Positions 25,901 through 35,187 of a stretch of DNA of 64,000 nt are shown here, one piece after another. Source of the stretch: Mantamonas sphyraenae (lineage: Eukaryota; CRuMs; Mantamonadidae); contig JAPMXV010000001.1 in the NCBI GenBank assembly GCA_026936335.1, positions 124,001 through 188,000 on the forward strand, written 5' to 3'. Below the pieces are notes generated by a model. That model searched no databases and had not been told where the DNA came from. It saw only the letters and a list, made by a program, of their open reading frames with translations. The translations under genes were made by a program, and so were the position numbers. Each line of letters opens with the position of its first letter. Position 1 is the stretch's first letter.

Positions 25901-27092
25901 CAACATCACCATCAACACACTGACCTCGGACCGCATCACCGTCGGTGACTTGCATCTTGAGACCAACACACTGACCACAACGACGGGCGGCCTGCTGCTT
26001 ACGAGTGCAAGCAACCACATCGCCGTGACTCCTGGTACTGTGTTGGACCTGACCAACACAGCCAGCATCCTGCTGAACGACAACTCGATCAGCGGTGACA
26101 AGGATCGAAGGCGGACGCATCGCAAACACTACCATCGATGCACTCTACTCAACAACGATGCGTGTGGGCAACACAAGACTGCAGGATGGCGAGCTTGTGG
26201 TGACACAGGGCAGCGGAGACCTGCGCCTGGATGCGGCAGGAAGCGGCAAGGTGCACGTGAGCACGTCCGACCTGCGTGTGGGCGTGGTGCATGTGGACCA
26301 CACCAACGGCGACGTGAGCACTGTGTCGGGCAACCAGAACCTGACCCTGAGTGCACATGGATCGGGCAAGGTGCGCGTGGCGCCTGGCGAAACGCTGGAT
26401 CTGCGCGGCGTGCAGGTGATGCTGGACGACGACGCAATCAGCGGCGACAAGGTGGAGGGAGGTTCGATGGAATCGTTGAACGTGACGCAGTACCTTGCAG
26501 TTGAGGGCGAACTGGAGATGGACAACCTGATTGTGTACAACAACACGCTGCGCAGCAAGAACAACGCAAGCATTGTGCTGTCGCCTTCGCCGGCGGCAGG
26601 CTTTGTGGGCATTGGCACAGAGACACCGCAGTACCTGCTGCAGGTTGGTACGAGCGGAGACGGCTCTGTGGCTGTGGGCAACGCGTGGAACCTGTTTTCG
26701 GATGCACGCCTCAAGAAGGACGTGCAACCGCTGCATCAGCCTCTGACATGGTTAACCGACTTCGTGGCGTGAGCTTCAAGTGGAAGCGTCCCGGGGCCGA
26801 CGAAGCGCGTGTGTATGGCTTCATTGCGCAGGAGATGGAGGCGGTGGTGCCCGAGCTTGTGCACACGGGGGCCGATGGAATCAAGAGCGTGGACTACGGC
26901 AAGATGACGGCCGTGCTGACAGGTGCCGTGACAGAGCACGAGAAGAGTGTGATGAGCACCACAAGCAACGTTCAGGAGCGCCTGGATGAGCTTCACAGCT
27001 CCATGGCGCACATGGACAGCTCGATGCACGATGCTGCCAAGCGCATGGATGCCATCGAGGCACGCATGGCTGCTCTGATGGGCAAGCTTTGA
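19911..27092 (+). CDS. Giant secreted repeat protein with C-terminal S74 self-cleaving chaperone domain
   Basis: Three exons: 19911-20080, 20249-20403 and 20676-27092. Signal peptide at the start (MASTHTKLFVVLVALMTSLA...). The long exon encodes about 24 copies of a ~76-residue unit with core DDDEISGDKVEGGTINAITI, then LRLDGNTLSS, NGHIVLTPNGAG and LDLTGATLIL: a regular beta-rich fibre-like repeat. After the last unit (VGIGTETPQYLLQVGTSGDG) comes a peptidase S74 / intramolecular chaperone domain: SDARLKKDV (Ser and Lys of the dyad), GVSFKWKRPGA, YGFIAQEMEAVVPELV, then a C-terminal coiled coil. S74 domains trimerise fibres and release themselves (phage tail spikes, MYRF). Five one-base shifts (22255/6, 22525-22527, about 23340, about 26102, 26745/6) interrupt the frame. 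Corrected together they give 6741 nt, divisible by three, about 2246 residues. Signal peptide and introns argue for a nuclear, functional gene. Confidence 0.85.
20840..26470 (+). repeat. About 24 tandem ~228-bp coding repeats
   Basis: The ISGDK(V/I)EGG core recurs about every 228 bp, near 20866, 21098, 21330, 21571, 21800, 22050, 22275, 22502, 22731, 22963, 23191, 23417, 23644, 23870, 24096, 24430 (variant IHGDK), 24650, 24950, 25180, 25410, 25640 (variant ISADS), 25860, 26088 and 26432. Central units (about 21.5-23.6 kb) are almost identical at the DNA level; a ~72-bp stretch starting near 22561 recurs exactly near 22791 and 23473. Outer units are diverged. This pattern suggests recent duplication or gene conversion in the middle. 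Confidence 0.95.
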
Positions 27093-27231
27093 CAGGCATC
27101 TGTGTGCACGTAACGCACGCACACGCACACGCAACACACAGGGGAATGATCGCGGGGGAATCAGCAAAAATGAATTCCAAAACTCAACACACACTCACTC
27201 ACTCACACACACTCCCTCGCTCTTGATGAGC

Positions 27232-30200
27232 TCATGTGCGCAGAGCTGCCGACACGTTGTCTGCCTGGCGGCGCGGCAACTGATTGAGGGCATCGTCGAT
27301 CCATGCATCGTTGAGAACGTCGTTGTCGACATGGCGAACAAGTCGTGCAATGACAGAGTCTGCCCAAAGAGCTTTGCGCTGGGTGTCTGTGACACGCTGG
27401 TCGGCCACCTCGTCCCAAATGGGGTCTGTGGTCACGGCAGAAAGGATGACGGCCACGCCAAGCTGGTGCTTGCGCTCTGCGTTTGCGAGCCGTGGTACAA
27501 ACTCGATGGCCTGAATGGCAGCGGTGAGACGGTCGTCGTTGGAGCACTCATCGTTGTTCATGGTGTCGATGGTAAGTTGGATGAGTTCGTCCAATGGGAT
27601 GCTCGGGGTGGCATTGGTGACAGGGACCTGGCGCTCAAGCGTGAATACTTCCTGCAGCCCCTGCTCAAACTCTTCAAGCAGCAGACGTTGCTGAGCAAGG
27701 GCCCCCTGCTGTTCGATGTCGTCCTCCATCTCGCCACTATCCATGACGTCGTTGTCGTGTGTGGCAAGCACGGTGATGGCAGCCAGCTTGCCCAAGGAGA
27801 GGAAGGTCTTGCGCTGCAGGGCAAACTCTGCCTGTCTGCTCTCGCCCAGCAGGTCTTGCGCCGCCTGTTCAAAGTCGCCCACGTGGACGGCGTGGAGCCA
27901 GGCCATGGGAGTGTCGCGCTTGCGCAGAAAGTCGAAAAGGGCGTCGTCAAACTCGCGTCCGAGGGACAACAGTTTGGCCTGGCCGCGGCGCGAGTCGTGA
28001 TAGTGTTCAAAGACGGCGTCGACCAATTCGTCGTTCTCGCGCATCATGCTGGCCAGACGGACGTCGCCGTCGGCTGCACTCTCGCACAGTTGGATGAGTG
28101 TGGCGTAGTCTGCAAACTGTTCGGCCACGAAAAAGGCGCGTTCCAACTGGGTGGCGCCGCCCTTTTGCAACACGGTGAGCACGTGGTGGCGCACGTCGTC
28201 AAACTCATCCTCCCTGTGCACGCCGTTGAACAGCCAATGTTTGGCCAGCACAAAGTACGGTTCGTACACCGTCTCCAAGTTTTCGTGCAGCACACCATCC
28301 TGTGCCGTGCGCACTGTCCCACGCTGTTGATGTTGCTGTAGCTGTTGCTTGCTCTTTTTGCCCTGTGTCTCGTGGAGGCCACCGTGAGTGTCTGCAAGGG
28401 CCACGGCGAGGGATCCCAGATGACGCAGTTGCTCCTGCAGCGGATCCAGCAGCAGTGACTCCTGAGTCCAACGCAGCAGAGAGAGGGGCGCTTGCTGGAC
28501 ACTGTGCACATCCAGGCCCTCGTGATCCATGGCCACGAGGCTGTCGTCGATGTATTCGGTGGCGCCTGTCATGAGGGCGTCGATGACGGCGCCTGTGAGG
28601 AGGGCGAGCTGGGTGGCTCGTGTGTCGTCGTTGTGGTACGCCCAATCCTTGTCTGTTTGTGCACGGAGGAGGTGGGGCAGGCACTGGGGCACAGAGGAGA
28701 CCTGGCTGAAGAACACCTCTTGCACGCCGTGTTTGGTGGCCAGCGAGGCACCGCCGCTGCGTGCGGCCACACATCGTTCCATGGCCTGAAAGATGAACCG
28801 GCTGCTGGCTTCGTCGCCGGCAATGTCGTTGCAGTAGCGACGCAGGGCAATGGTGGCGTGCAGCGCAGCGCCCTGTTGCACCAACGCCCAAACGTCTTCC
28901 AATGGACACTTGAGCCCTCCAAGGACGCCTGTGTCTCGCAGGAACTGCACAAACATTGCGTCTCGCATGCGCTTTTCGTGAAGCTGCTCGTCCAGCAGCA
29001 AACTGGACGACACCGACGTGTCCAGGCCCGAGCGCTGTTCGCCTTCGCTCCACCGTGCGTCAAACTTGGGGATGGCGTTCAACATGCGTGCGTGGAACGT
29101 CACCAGTGTGCCCTCGCCCATACCACGTTCCACATCCTCCTGGAACCGGCCCACGTCCAGTCGCCCCTGTTGGTGCAGCGCAAAGGCCAGCTTGATAAAC
29201 GCATCCGAATCCACTTCTGCCTCGTCGTACTGCGCCTCCAACGAGTCACCCGCTGCCACTGAGGATGCGTCACCTACTCGTTTGCCTCCTCGTGCTCCTC
29301 CTCGTCGTCCACGTCGACCAGAGGCATCCATTTGCATGGCGTCGTCCTCGCCATCGTCGTTTTCATCGTCGTCCTCATCATCCTCGTCGCCGCCATACTC
29401 TCCTCGGCGCTCGTCTGCCCCAGGTGCAGAGTGGACGCCGTGGATGAGGCCTGTGTCAGAGGAAGCCCCGTCGACGAGGGCGTGGACAGAATCGAGCGAC
29501 ACAAAGTGGCCGCGGTGTGAGTGGTCGTACTGCACCACGGCGATTCCGTTGAGAAGGAGGACCATGGCGGCACCAGAGAGACCCGGACAGGGGCCCAGAC
29601 CCAACACATCGTCGAGTTCGAGCATGGCGCTGTTGCCCACGGTGAGGATTGAACCCTGCTGGCTTGCACTGCCGCTCCCGCTGCTGCTGAGGGGCAAAAG
29701 GTACAGGACAGAGTCGACGCGCAGAAAGGCTGTGTCTGCATGCACCATCAGGGTGCTGTGGTGGTGGTGGTCACGGTCGTCTGCGTCCAGCTGCGACGTC
29801 ACTCGTCCCAACACACGCACCTCCTTGGCTGTCACTGACAGCACTTCGTACGACAGGATGCTGTCGTCATCCGAGTAAGCACGCAGCACAAAGGCCTGCT
29901 GCTGCTTCTGCTTCTGGGAACGTGGGTGTGTGCTGTTGCTGCGCGTTGCGTTCAATTGCACATCCAACAACGCCAGCTTTCCGTCCAGTGGCTGCATCCA
30001 TCCCAGCGTGTCTTCTGGTATCCGATGTACCACAAACACAACGCATCCTGTTGCAACACAAACAGTTCCGTCGTGTCCTTCTCCTCGTCGTACTGGCCCA
30101 CTGCCATGGTCACAAACGAACTCCCCACCCCTCCACGTCCATCCTCTCCCCGGGAAGAGGATACCTTGCCAGACGAGGAGAACGAAGAGGAGGAGGAGAC

Positions 30201-31236
30201 GAAGAGGAAGAGGAGGAGGAAGCAGAAGCAGAGGAAAACAGATAGGACCAGATGCTTGCGCCTGCAGACGGCTGTTCGTCCTCCGACTGCTGTTGCGCTT
30301 GCACAGCCACCTCACGGTACACCATTTCGTCGTCCTCGTTGAGAGTGACAAAGAAGAGCCCCCCGAGGCACAGCCGAGGGCAAAGCCGTTGGGGTACAAG
30401 GTTTGCAGGCGGACAATCTCGTCGTTGTCGTCGAGCGGCAAACGCACCGAGTGCCAGGCTGTATCGTCGTGCCAGGTTGGCCAATACTTGAGTGTACCCG
30501 ATGGCGAACATGCGACCACGCCCAGCAGGCCCGACTCGTTCATGTTTGCCGGGACGAGGTCGACAAACCAGGAATCGAGCTGCTCCAAAGTCTCGCCAGC
30601 CTGTCCTCGCTGTCCAGGCAGGGTGAGTTGTGCCACCGTTTTCCCTCGGTGACTCCTGTCGCGTGGGTTGTGTTGTGCATGTGCTGCAGCCTGCCACAGC
30701 CAGACGCTCGTTTCCGTGAGCAGGAGGCACATGCCGTTCAAGTCCGCCCGCGCAGCATGGTAGGCAAACTGGTGCTGCTTGTTCACAGCCACATTCACCG
30801 CTGCTGGCAGCATGCTGTACATCTGTGCCACCATCGAGTCGCTGTGCTCACATGAACAACACCGTCCACACACATTGCGGTGTCGCCAGCAGACGTGTCA
30901 AAACGCGTCAGCCAAAGGGCGCGCCCACAAGCGGGCGGTGATCAGGAACCGCTTCTTCTTGGCAGGCAGCAAAACGGGTGATGGAGGAGACGGAGAGGGA
31001 CAGGCACAAAACCTACGTTGAACTCAGAACAGTTGCATCCCTGCGAGCCTTGACGGCAGAACGATGGGCGACGCTGCCGGGACTGGCAGTGCGGGTGGTG
31101 GTGCATTGCATGGTTTCCGTACCCTGCGAGTCAGCTCCTCGAAGCACACAGATGGACACAAACACACACAGAGAGTGACATTGGAGGCTACTTACATGGT
31201 CAGCGGGGTCGCCGGTGCCGATGACTGTCTGTACAT
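27232..31236 (-). CDS. Nup133-like nucleoporin (5' exons and middle partly unresolved)
   Basis: The main body runs from about 30873 to the stop at 27232. The N-terminal propeller carries a VACSPSGTLKYWP motif, typical of Nup133/Nup155. The helical C terminus (FLRKRDTPMAWLHAVHVGDF, LQRKTFLSLGKLAAI) is the Nup133 signature. Nup133 is in the Y-complex of the nuclear pore. Between 30365 and 30000 the reading frame changes twice: once in a six-C run at 30359-30364, and again near 30000-30045. A likely 44-nt intron (30164-30121) lies between. The segment in the other frame (GGLFFVTLNEDDE..., YDEEKDTTELFVLQQDALCLWY) is clearly coding. Upstream, a candidate first exon (31236-31196, MYRQSSAPATPLT, donor GTAAGT) fits a Nup133-type disordered N terminus, but I could not join it in frame. 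Gene identity firm; 5' structure not. Confidence 0.75.
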
Positions 31237-31276
31237 GCAAACAACTGATTGCGCAGAGCGGGGCAAGACGCCTACG
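31237..31276. promoter_or_regulatory. Possible ~40-bp divergent gap, Nup133 / C2HC zinc-finger gene
   Basis: If the Nup133 start at 31236 (minus) and the zinc-finger start at 31277 (plus) are right, only 40 bp separate them. Tentative, since both starts rest on gene-model choice. Confidence 0.25.
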
Positions 31277-32470
31277 ATGACAACTCGGCAAATCGGCCCG
31301 CCCCTGGGTCTGCATGCTCAGGTGTTGCTGTGTGTGGTGTGTGGACGTCCCATTGGCATCAATTCGCTGGCCCACCACGAGGTGCTGTGTGTGCGTCGCT
31401 TTGAGGCGTCCACGGCCAAGCTGAAAGGCGTCAAGCTCCCCGATCCACCTCAACGCGATCTGCCGACGTCCGAGTCCTCGCAGACGGAAATTGCTTTGTA
31501 CAACCAAGAGGCCAGTCTCATTTTCTACGGACTCAAAACGGCGATGGCGCGTGCAAAGAAGCGTGCGGCACGAGAGCGGGCAAAGCAACGCAAAGCTGAT
31601 TTGCAACGGCGAGCTCAGTTTCAAGCCAGCCGCAACGCAAAGAATCTGGTGGAGGCACTTCATCTGAGCCATCTTCGCCACCATCTTGTGGTTTGCTTCA
31701 TCTGTGGACAGGAATACCCTCTTTGGGCGCTTTCGTCCCACGAACGACGCTGCGAACACCATCGAGCACAGGCCCAGCTGCTGCTGCCTCCGTTGCAGCG
31801 CGTGCCGTTGCAGTTGCCACTCATGCCGCCACCGGAGCATGGTTCGACAGCCATGCAAGTGAATGCGTACAATGTGGTTGCCATGGAGGTGTTCTGGGTG
31901 ACCAAGGAGGAGGAACGGGAGGCCGAGGAAGCCGAGTATCAACGTCAACGCAAACGAGCGCAGCGGGACATGAAACCGCAGCGGCAGGGAGCCAAGGCTC
32001 GTCTCATGTGTGTATTTTGTGGTCATTTGTATGGAATGGCCAGTTTGGAGCCACATCGAAAGCAATGTGGAGGAGATGTGCTGGAAGACGAGCAGGTTGT
32101 GGAGGAGCTCGCCCAGCTCGACCATTGGATTCCCCAGGATGCACAGTCACCCAGGGCGACCTTTGACGCATACAATAGGCGTGCGAAGCAAGTTCAACTG
32201 TGGGTGGCTCGCAAGATGGAGCGTGCAAAGGCTCGGGGCGTCGCCTTGCAGAAGCAACGGGACGAATGGCGGACGGTGCTTGTGGTCAAAGCAGGCAGCA
32301 ATCGTGGAGGACATGCAGACAGCCACACAGTGATGGCAGATGTGGGTGAGCAGATCGCGGGCAAGACGAGGACAAAAGGTGAGCAGCGAGGGTCTGCGTT
32401 GACGCGCAAGTTCCAGGCTCTTTGTGCGATGCAACAGGGTCATGCGTGGCGAGAGATGGCCAAGGGATGA
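31277..32470 (+). CDS. Triple C2HC zinc-finger protein (ZC2HC1/ZNF474-like)
   Basis: 397 residues from the chosen Met (MTTRQIGPPLG). The same frame is open back to an ATG at 31064, but that stretch looks non-coding and overlaps the probable Nup133 5' exon. Three CxxCG...HxxxC fingers are spaced through the protein: LLCVVCGRPIG..SLAHHEVLC, VCFICGQEYP..LSSHERRC and MCVFCGHLYG..LEPHRKQC. Each is the ZC2HC1-type knuckle known from ZNF474 and related proteins. They are separated by basic helical stretches (AKKRAARERAKQRKADLQRR). The partner or nucleic-acid target is unknown. The stop is 36 bp from the convergent phosphatase gene. Confidence 0.7.
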   Translation: MTTRQIGPPLGLHAQVLLCVVCGRPIGINSLAHHEVLCVRRFEASTAKLKGVKLPDPPQRDLPTSESSQTEIALYNQEASLIFYGLKTAMARAKKRAARERAKQRKADLQRRAQFQASRNAKNLVEALHLSHLRHHLVVCFICGQEYPLWALSSHERRCEHHRAQAQLLLPPLQRVPLQLPLMPPPEHGSTAMQVNAYNVVAMEVFWVTKEEEREAEEAEYQRQRKRAQRDMKPQRQGAKARLMCVFCGHLYGMASLEPHRKQCGGDVLEDEQVVEELAQLDHWIPQDAQSPRATFDAYNRRAKQVQLWVARKMERAKARGVALQKQRDEWRTVLVVKAGSNRGGHADSHTVMADVGEQIAGKTRTKGEQRGSALTRKFQALCAMQQGHAWREMAKG

Positions 32471-32506
32471 ACAATGTCAGTGGGTGCTTCATGCTTGTTT
32501 TGGGCT

Positions 32507-33762
32507 TCACTTGGATTCCCAGTCGCTGACTTGTTCGCGCATGAGTTTGGCACATTCGGGAGTGAAGTTCTTTTCGGGGATGTCTGCGGTGATGCAAGGG
32601 ATGGGTGTGGCCACCTTGAAGCTCCAGTCGTCCTGCAGCTCCATGACGACAATCTGGCAATTGTGCGGGTTCTTGAGTTGGTGGTAGAAATCAACGTCCC
32701 AATGGAACCAACGCGTAAGAAACAGACGCATCGTCAGGCCGTGGGTCACCAGCACACAGTTTTCCACATCCGACGGCTTCTCCCACTCCCGAAACAGCGA
32801 CTCCAAAAAGAGCGAGACGCGGTCGTAAACGTCGGCTCCACTCTCGCCGTCACTGAAGCGGAAGTAGAACGAGCCGACCTTGTTGCGCTGTGAACGCACT
32901 TCGTTCATCTCTTCCACACGTTGGAAGTTGCCCCTGTGTGTTTGCGTTTGTGTTTGTGTGGACCTGTCAGCAGGGTTCGTGCAAACTCAAGCACGGGAAA
33001 AGCCCTCTGAACATACCATTCTTGCTCACGGATACGCGGGTCAACCTTGGCACGCACCACCTGTTCCTTGTCCAGGCCACTGATGATGCCGCGGTACGTT
33101 TGTTGCGTGCGTGTGAATGGGGAAAGCCAAAAGAAGCAGCGTTCGTCGCCAACGAGATCTTTGAGGTTCTGCCCTGCCTGCACCGCCTGCTCCTTGCCCT
33201 TGCTCGTCAGATTGAGCAGGTTGTCAGCCTTGCGCGTGTAGATGGACATGTCCACGTTCCCCTCAGATTCTCCGTGACGAATGAGCACGATGCGTTTCGG
33301 CAGATAGTAACAACGCGCTGCGCGAAGTATGTGTCAGCAGCAAACCCAACCCGAAGTCAAATCACACAAAAAGTCCCCTTTGCGCGAAACACCGCACCAC
33401 TTACACCCAGCCGGAGTCCACAGACGGCTGTATTCCTTGAGACCCACAGACGAGGCAGCTTCGGACAGCTCCACACGAGAAGAGGCGCTCTCGCCCGAAT
33501 GGAACACCACTGCTTGCAACGGCTTGCCGCGCACAATGAGCTTGTAGCCGCCGTCTTTGCCGGTCAGCTGCAACTCTTGCACCACTTCCAGCTCCGAATC
33601 GCCCACCGTCTCCACGCGCTGTCTCTTGGAAGAGGAGGAGGAGGAAGTGGAGGACGACGACGAGGACGACGACGAAGCCATGCCTTCCTCCAGATCCTCC
33701 AACGTCTCCACCGCTTCCTGCAGTGCTCGCTTTGCCTTTCGTGTGTACAAGAACGAAGCCAT
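32507..33762 (-). CDS. Histidine phosphatase (phosphoglycerate-mutase-like, plant AT74 type) with N-terminal extension
   Basis: Exons 33762-33405, 33317-33017 and 32933-32507; phases agree, 361 residues. Residues about 125-361 form the histidine phosphatase domain: IVLIRHGESEGN with the phospho-accepting His in RHG, SPFTRTQQT, then IREQEWGNFQ rebuilt exactly across the second intron, GESGADVYDRV and the second catalytic His in VTHGLTMR. The closest family I recognise is the AT74/DET1-like branch rather than glycolytic mutase, so the substrate is unknown. The first exon adds about 120 residues with a poly-Ser run followed by KRQRVE and a beta-rich piece (GGYKLIVRGKPLQAVVFHSG) of unknown function. 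Confidence 0.85.
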
Positions 33763-33818
33763 TGTGATTTGTGATGTGGTTTGTGGCTGTGGTGCATTCA
33801 CCAGCGCGATGTCGCCAC

Positions 33819-34622
33819 TCACCGTGCTCCTCCATGCTCCAACAAGGCTCTCCTCTTCCAACCACGCAACAGCCGTTGGCTTTGTACAAAGAACAACGCG
33901 GCTTGTGCTGCCGATTGCTCGTCAGGATCCTTCAGCAACGGAGTGGCGGCTCGTTTCAGGGCACGCACTGCCAACCCGGCCTGAGTCTCTCTGAGCAAGC
34001 CGATGCTCACCGGCAGGGTAGCCAGCCTATCGAATAGCCCTTTGGCGTGTTCCATCGCCTCGGTGTCCATTCGTGTCGTCTGCAGCTGACGCAACTCTGT
34101 CAACATGCTCTTGATTTCCTTGCCGCTGGGCAGCACGAATGCACTGACGCCGTCCACGCTCCGGCTTGCGTGAGAGTCCAACACCACCACCTTGGAGCAC
34201 GCCAGGATGGTCTGTTGGATGCAACCCTTCCGCCTGCGTGCCGTAGGTGATGTGCCACCGCGCTGCACAAACGCCTCCAGACCTCCTTGGGAACGGGTCC
34301 CACGTCTCGATGGAGTGCTGTTCGTTGTTGTGGACACTGCTTCTTCTTCTTTGTTGTGTGATGTATGTGGCGAATGGTCTGTGCTTGCTGCTGCCTCCTG
34401 CTCGTCGATTTCTTCCTCGTCGAACAAGCCGTCCTCCTCGTCATCCACGGTGACACTCTGGACACCTTCATTTGCCTCCATGGCTGTCCCTTCCTCGCTG
34501 TTCACTGATTCCGGTATCCTGCAAGCGTCTGCTTCCTCCTCGTCCTCCTCCTCATCGTCGAAAAGCGATGTGTGATCAGCCTCCTCCTCACGCACCACCA
34601 CGGCCTCGTTCGTACTGGACAT
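33819..34622 (-). CDS. TFIIS N-terminal (LW) domain protein
   Basis: 267 residues, single exon, start MSSTNEAVVVREEE. The first half is very acidic and disordered (DDEEEDEEEAD, DDEEDGLFDEEEIDEQE). The C-terminal ~90 residues are a helical bundle: LTELRQLQTTRMDTEAMEHAKGL, LATLPVSIGLLRETQAGLAVRAL and QRLLRGWKRRAL. This matches the TFIIS N-terminal domain pattern (IG..V..L, closing ...LV..WK) found in TFIIS, IWS1 and LEDGF-type factors, which dock transcription elongation partners. No TFIIS zinc ribbon is present, so an IWS1/elongation adaptor role is more likely than cleavage stimulation. The stop is 56 bp from the tandem phosphatase gene start. Confidence 0.6.
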   Translation of the reverse strand: MSSTNEAVVVREEEADHTSLFDDEEEDEEEADACRIPESVNSEEGTAMEANEGVQSVTVDDEEDGLFDEEEIDEQEAAASTDHSPHTSHNKEEEAVSTTTNSTPSRRGTRSQGGLEAFVQRGGTSPTARRRKGCIQQTILACSKVVVLDSHASRSVDGVSAFVLPSGKEIKSMLTELRQLQTTRMDTEAMEHAKGLFDRLATLPVSIGLLRETQAGLAVRALKRAATPLLKDPDEQSAAQAALFFVQSQRLLRGWKRRALLEHGGAR

Positions 34623-34802
34623 GAACAAGAGCTTGAAATGAGGATGCACTAAACCTTTTGCACACAGACACAGCAACAGGGCGAGAGAGGATTGCTGGGA
34701 GTTGAAAAGTTCGTTCGTTGTGGTGCCTTTCCTGGCGCATTGTCCTTCATCATCGTCTGCTACACCCACCATCATCACGTCACCTCATCCGTCAACATGT
34801 CG

Positions 34803-35129
34803 TCATGCGTCATCCCCCTCTGCGGTCGAGTTGGATGCCTCATGGGCGTTTCGAAACCCTTCGTCCACAGACAACGTCCTGGCCGGCCGCACAAAGTTCA
34901 GCGTAGCGGATTCCTCCACGCCACATTCGTCCATGGTGTTGTCCATATCCACAAACGGACGTCCACCTGCGTCTCTCAGGAACACCGTTTCGGGGAGGGC
35001 GCCTGTGGCGTCCACAACACGTTGTTTGACGTCGCCCACCGTGTCACCCGAGCTCACGTCGTCCAGGACGATGAGATCGGTGTTGTTGCCACCAGAGGTA
35101 AACACGCTGACCCGCACAAAGATCTGCAT
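34803..35129 (-). CDS. Ubiquitin-like fold protein without terminal di-glycine
   Basis: 108 residues starting MQIFVRVSVF. The beta-grasp layout is visible: strand 1 MQIFVR, strand 2 TDLIVLDDV, the ubiquitin-style helix DTVGDVKQRVVDATG, then LRDAGGRPFVDMDNTMDECGVEESATLNFV matching ubiquitin's [24 protein letters not shown]. The C terminus continues ~25 residues and ends GDDA, with no GG, so it is probably not conjugated; it may be an integral Ubl acting in binding. Head to head with the CBS gene. Confidence 0.7.
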   Translation of the reverse strand: MQIFVRVSVFTSGGNNTDLIVLDDVSSGDTVGDVKQRVVDATGALPETVFLRDAGGRPFVDMDNTMDECGVEESATLNFVRPARTLSVDEGFRNAHEASNSTAEGDDA

Positions 35130-35187
35130 GGTTGTGCTTTCCTGTGTCTCGGCGCGGGAGACAACAAATAAACCACACCCGCCCCTC
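35130..35187. promoter_or_regulatory. 58-bp gap between divergent Ubl and CBS genes
   Basis: Start codons at 35129 (minus) and 35188 (plus) leave 58 bp for both transcription starts. No motif recognised; inferred from arrangement. Confidence 0.4.

Noticed and set aside
23328-26135. 935-codon minus-strand frame (and a related one at 20399-22117)
   Set aside because: Mirror image of the 228-bp coding repeats; it repeats with the same period and lacks any signal or family. The + strand has signal peptide, splice sites and S74.
20840-26470. CRISPR-like regular repeat spacing
   Set aside because: The 228-bp repeats are protein-coding, vary mostly at synonymous or conservative sites, and sit in a spliced eukaryotic gene.
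26690-27092. S74 domain as a sign of an integrated phage or virus
   Set aside because: The gene has a eukaryotic signal peptide and GT-AG introns, and its neighbours are ordinary nuclear genes. No capsid, polymerase or integrase gene is nearby. Ancient transfer remains possible but is not shown.
34702-35187. Extension of the CBS protein upstream (frame open to 34702)
   Set aside because: This stretch is the antisense of the ubiquitin-like gene, which has a clear fold signature.
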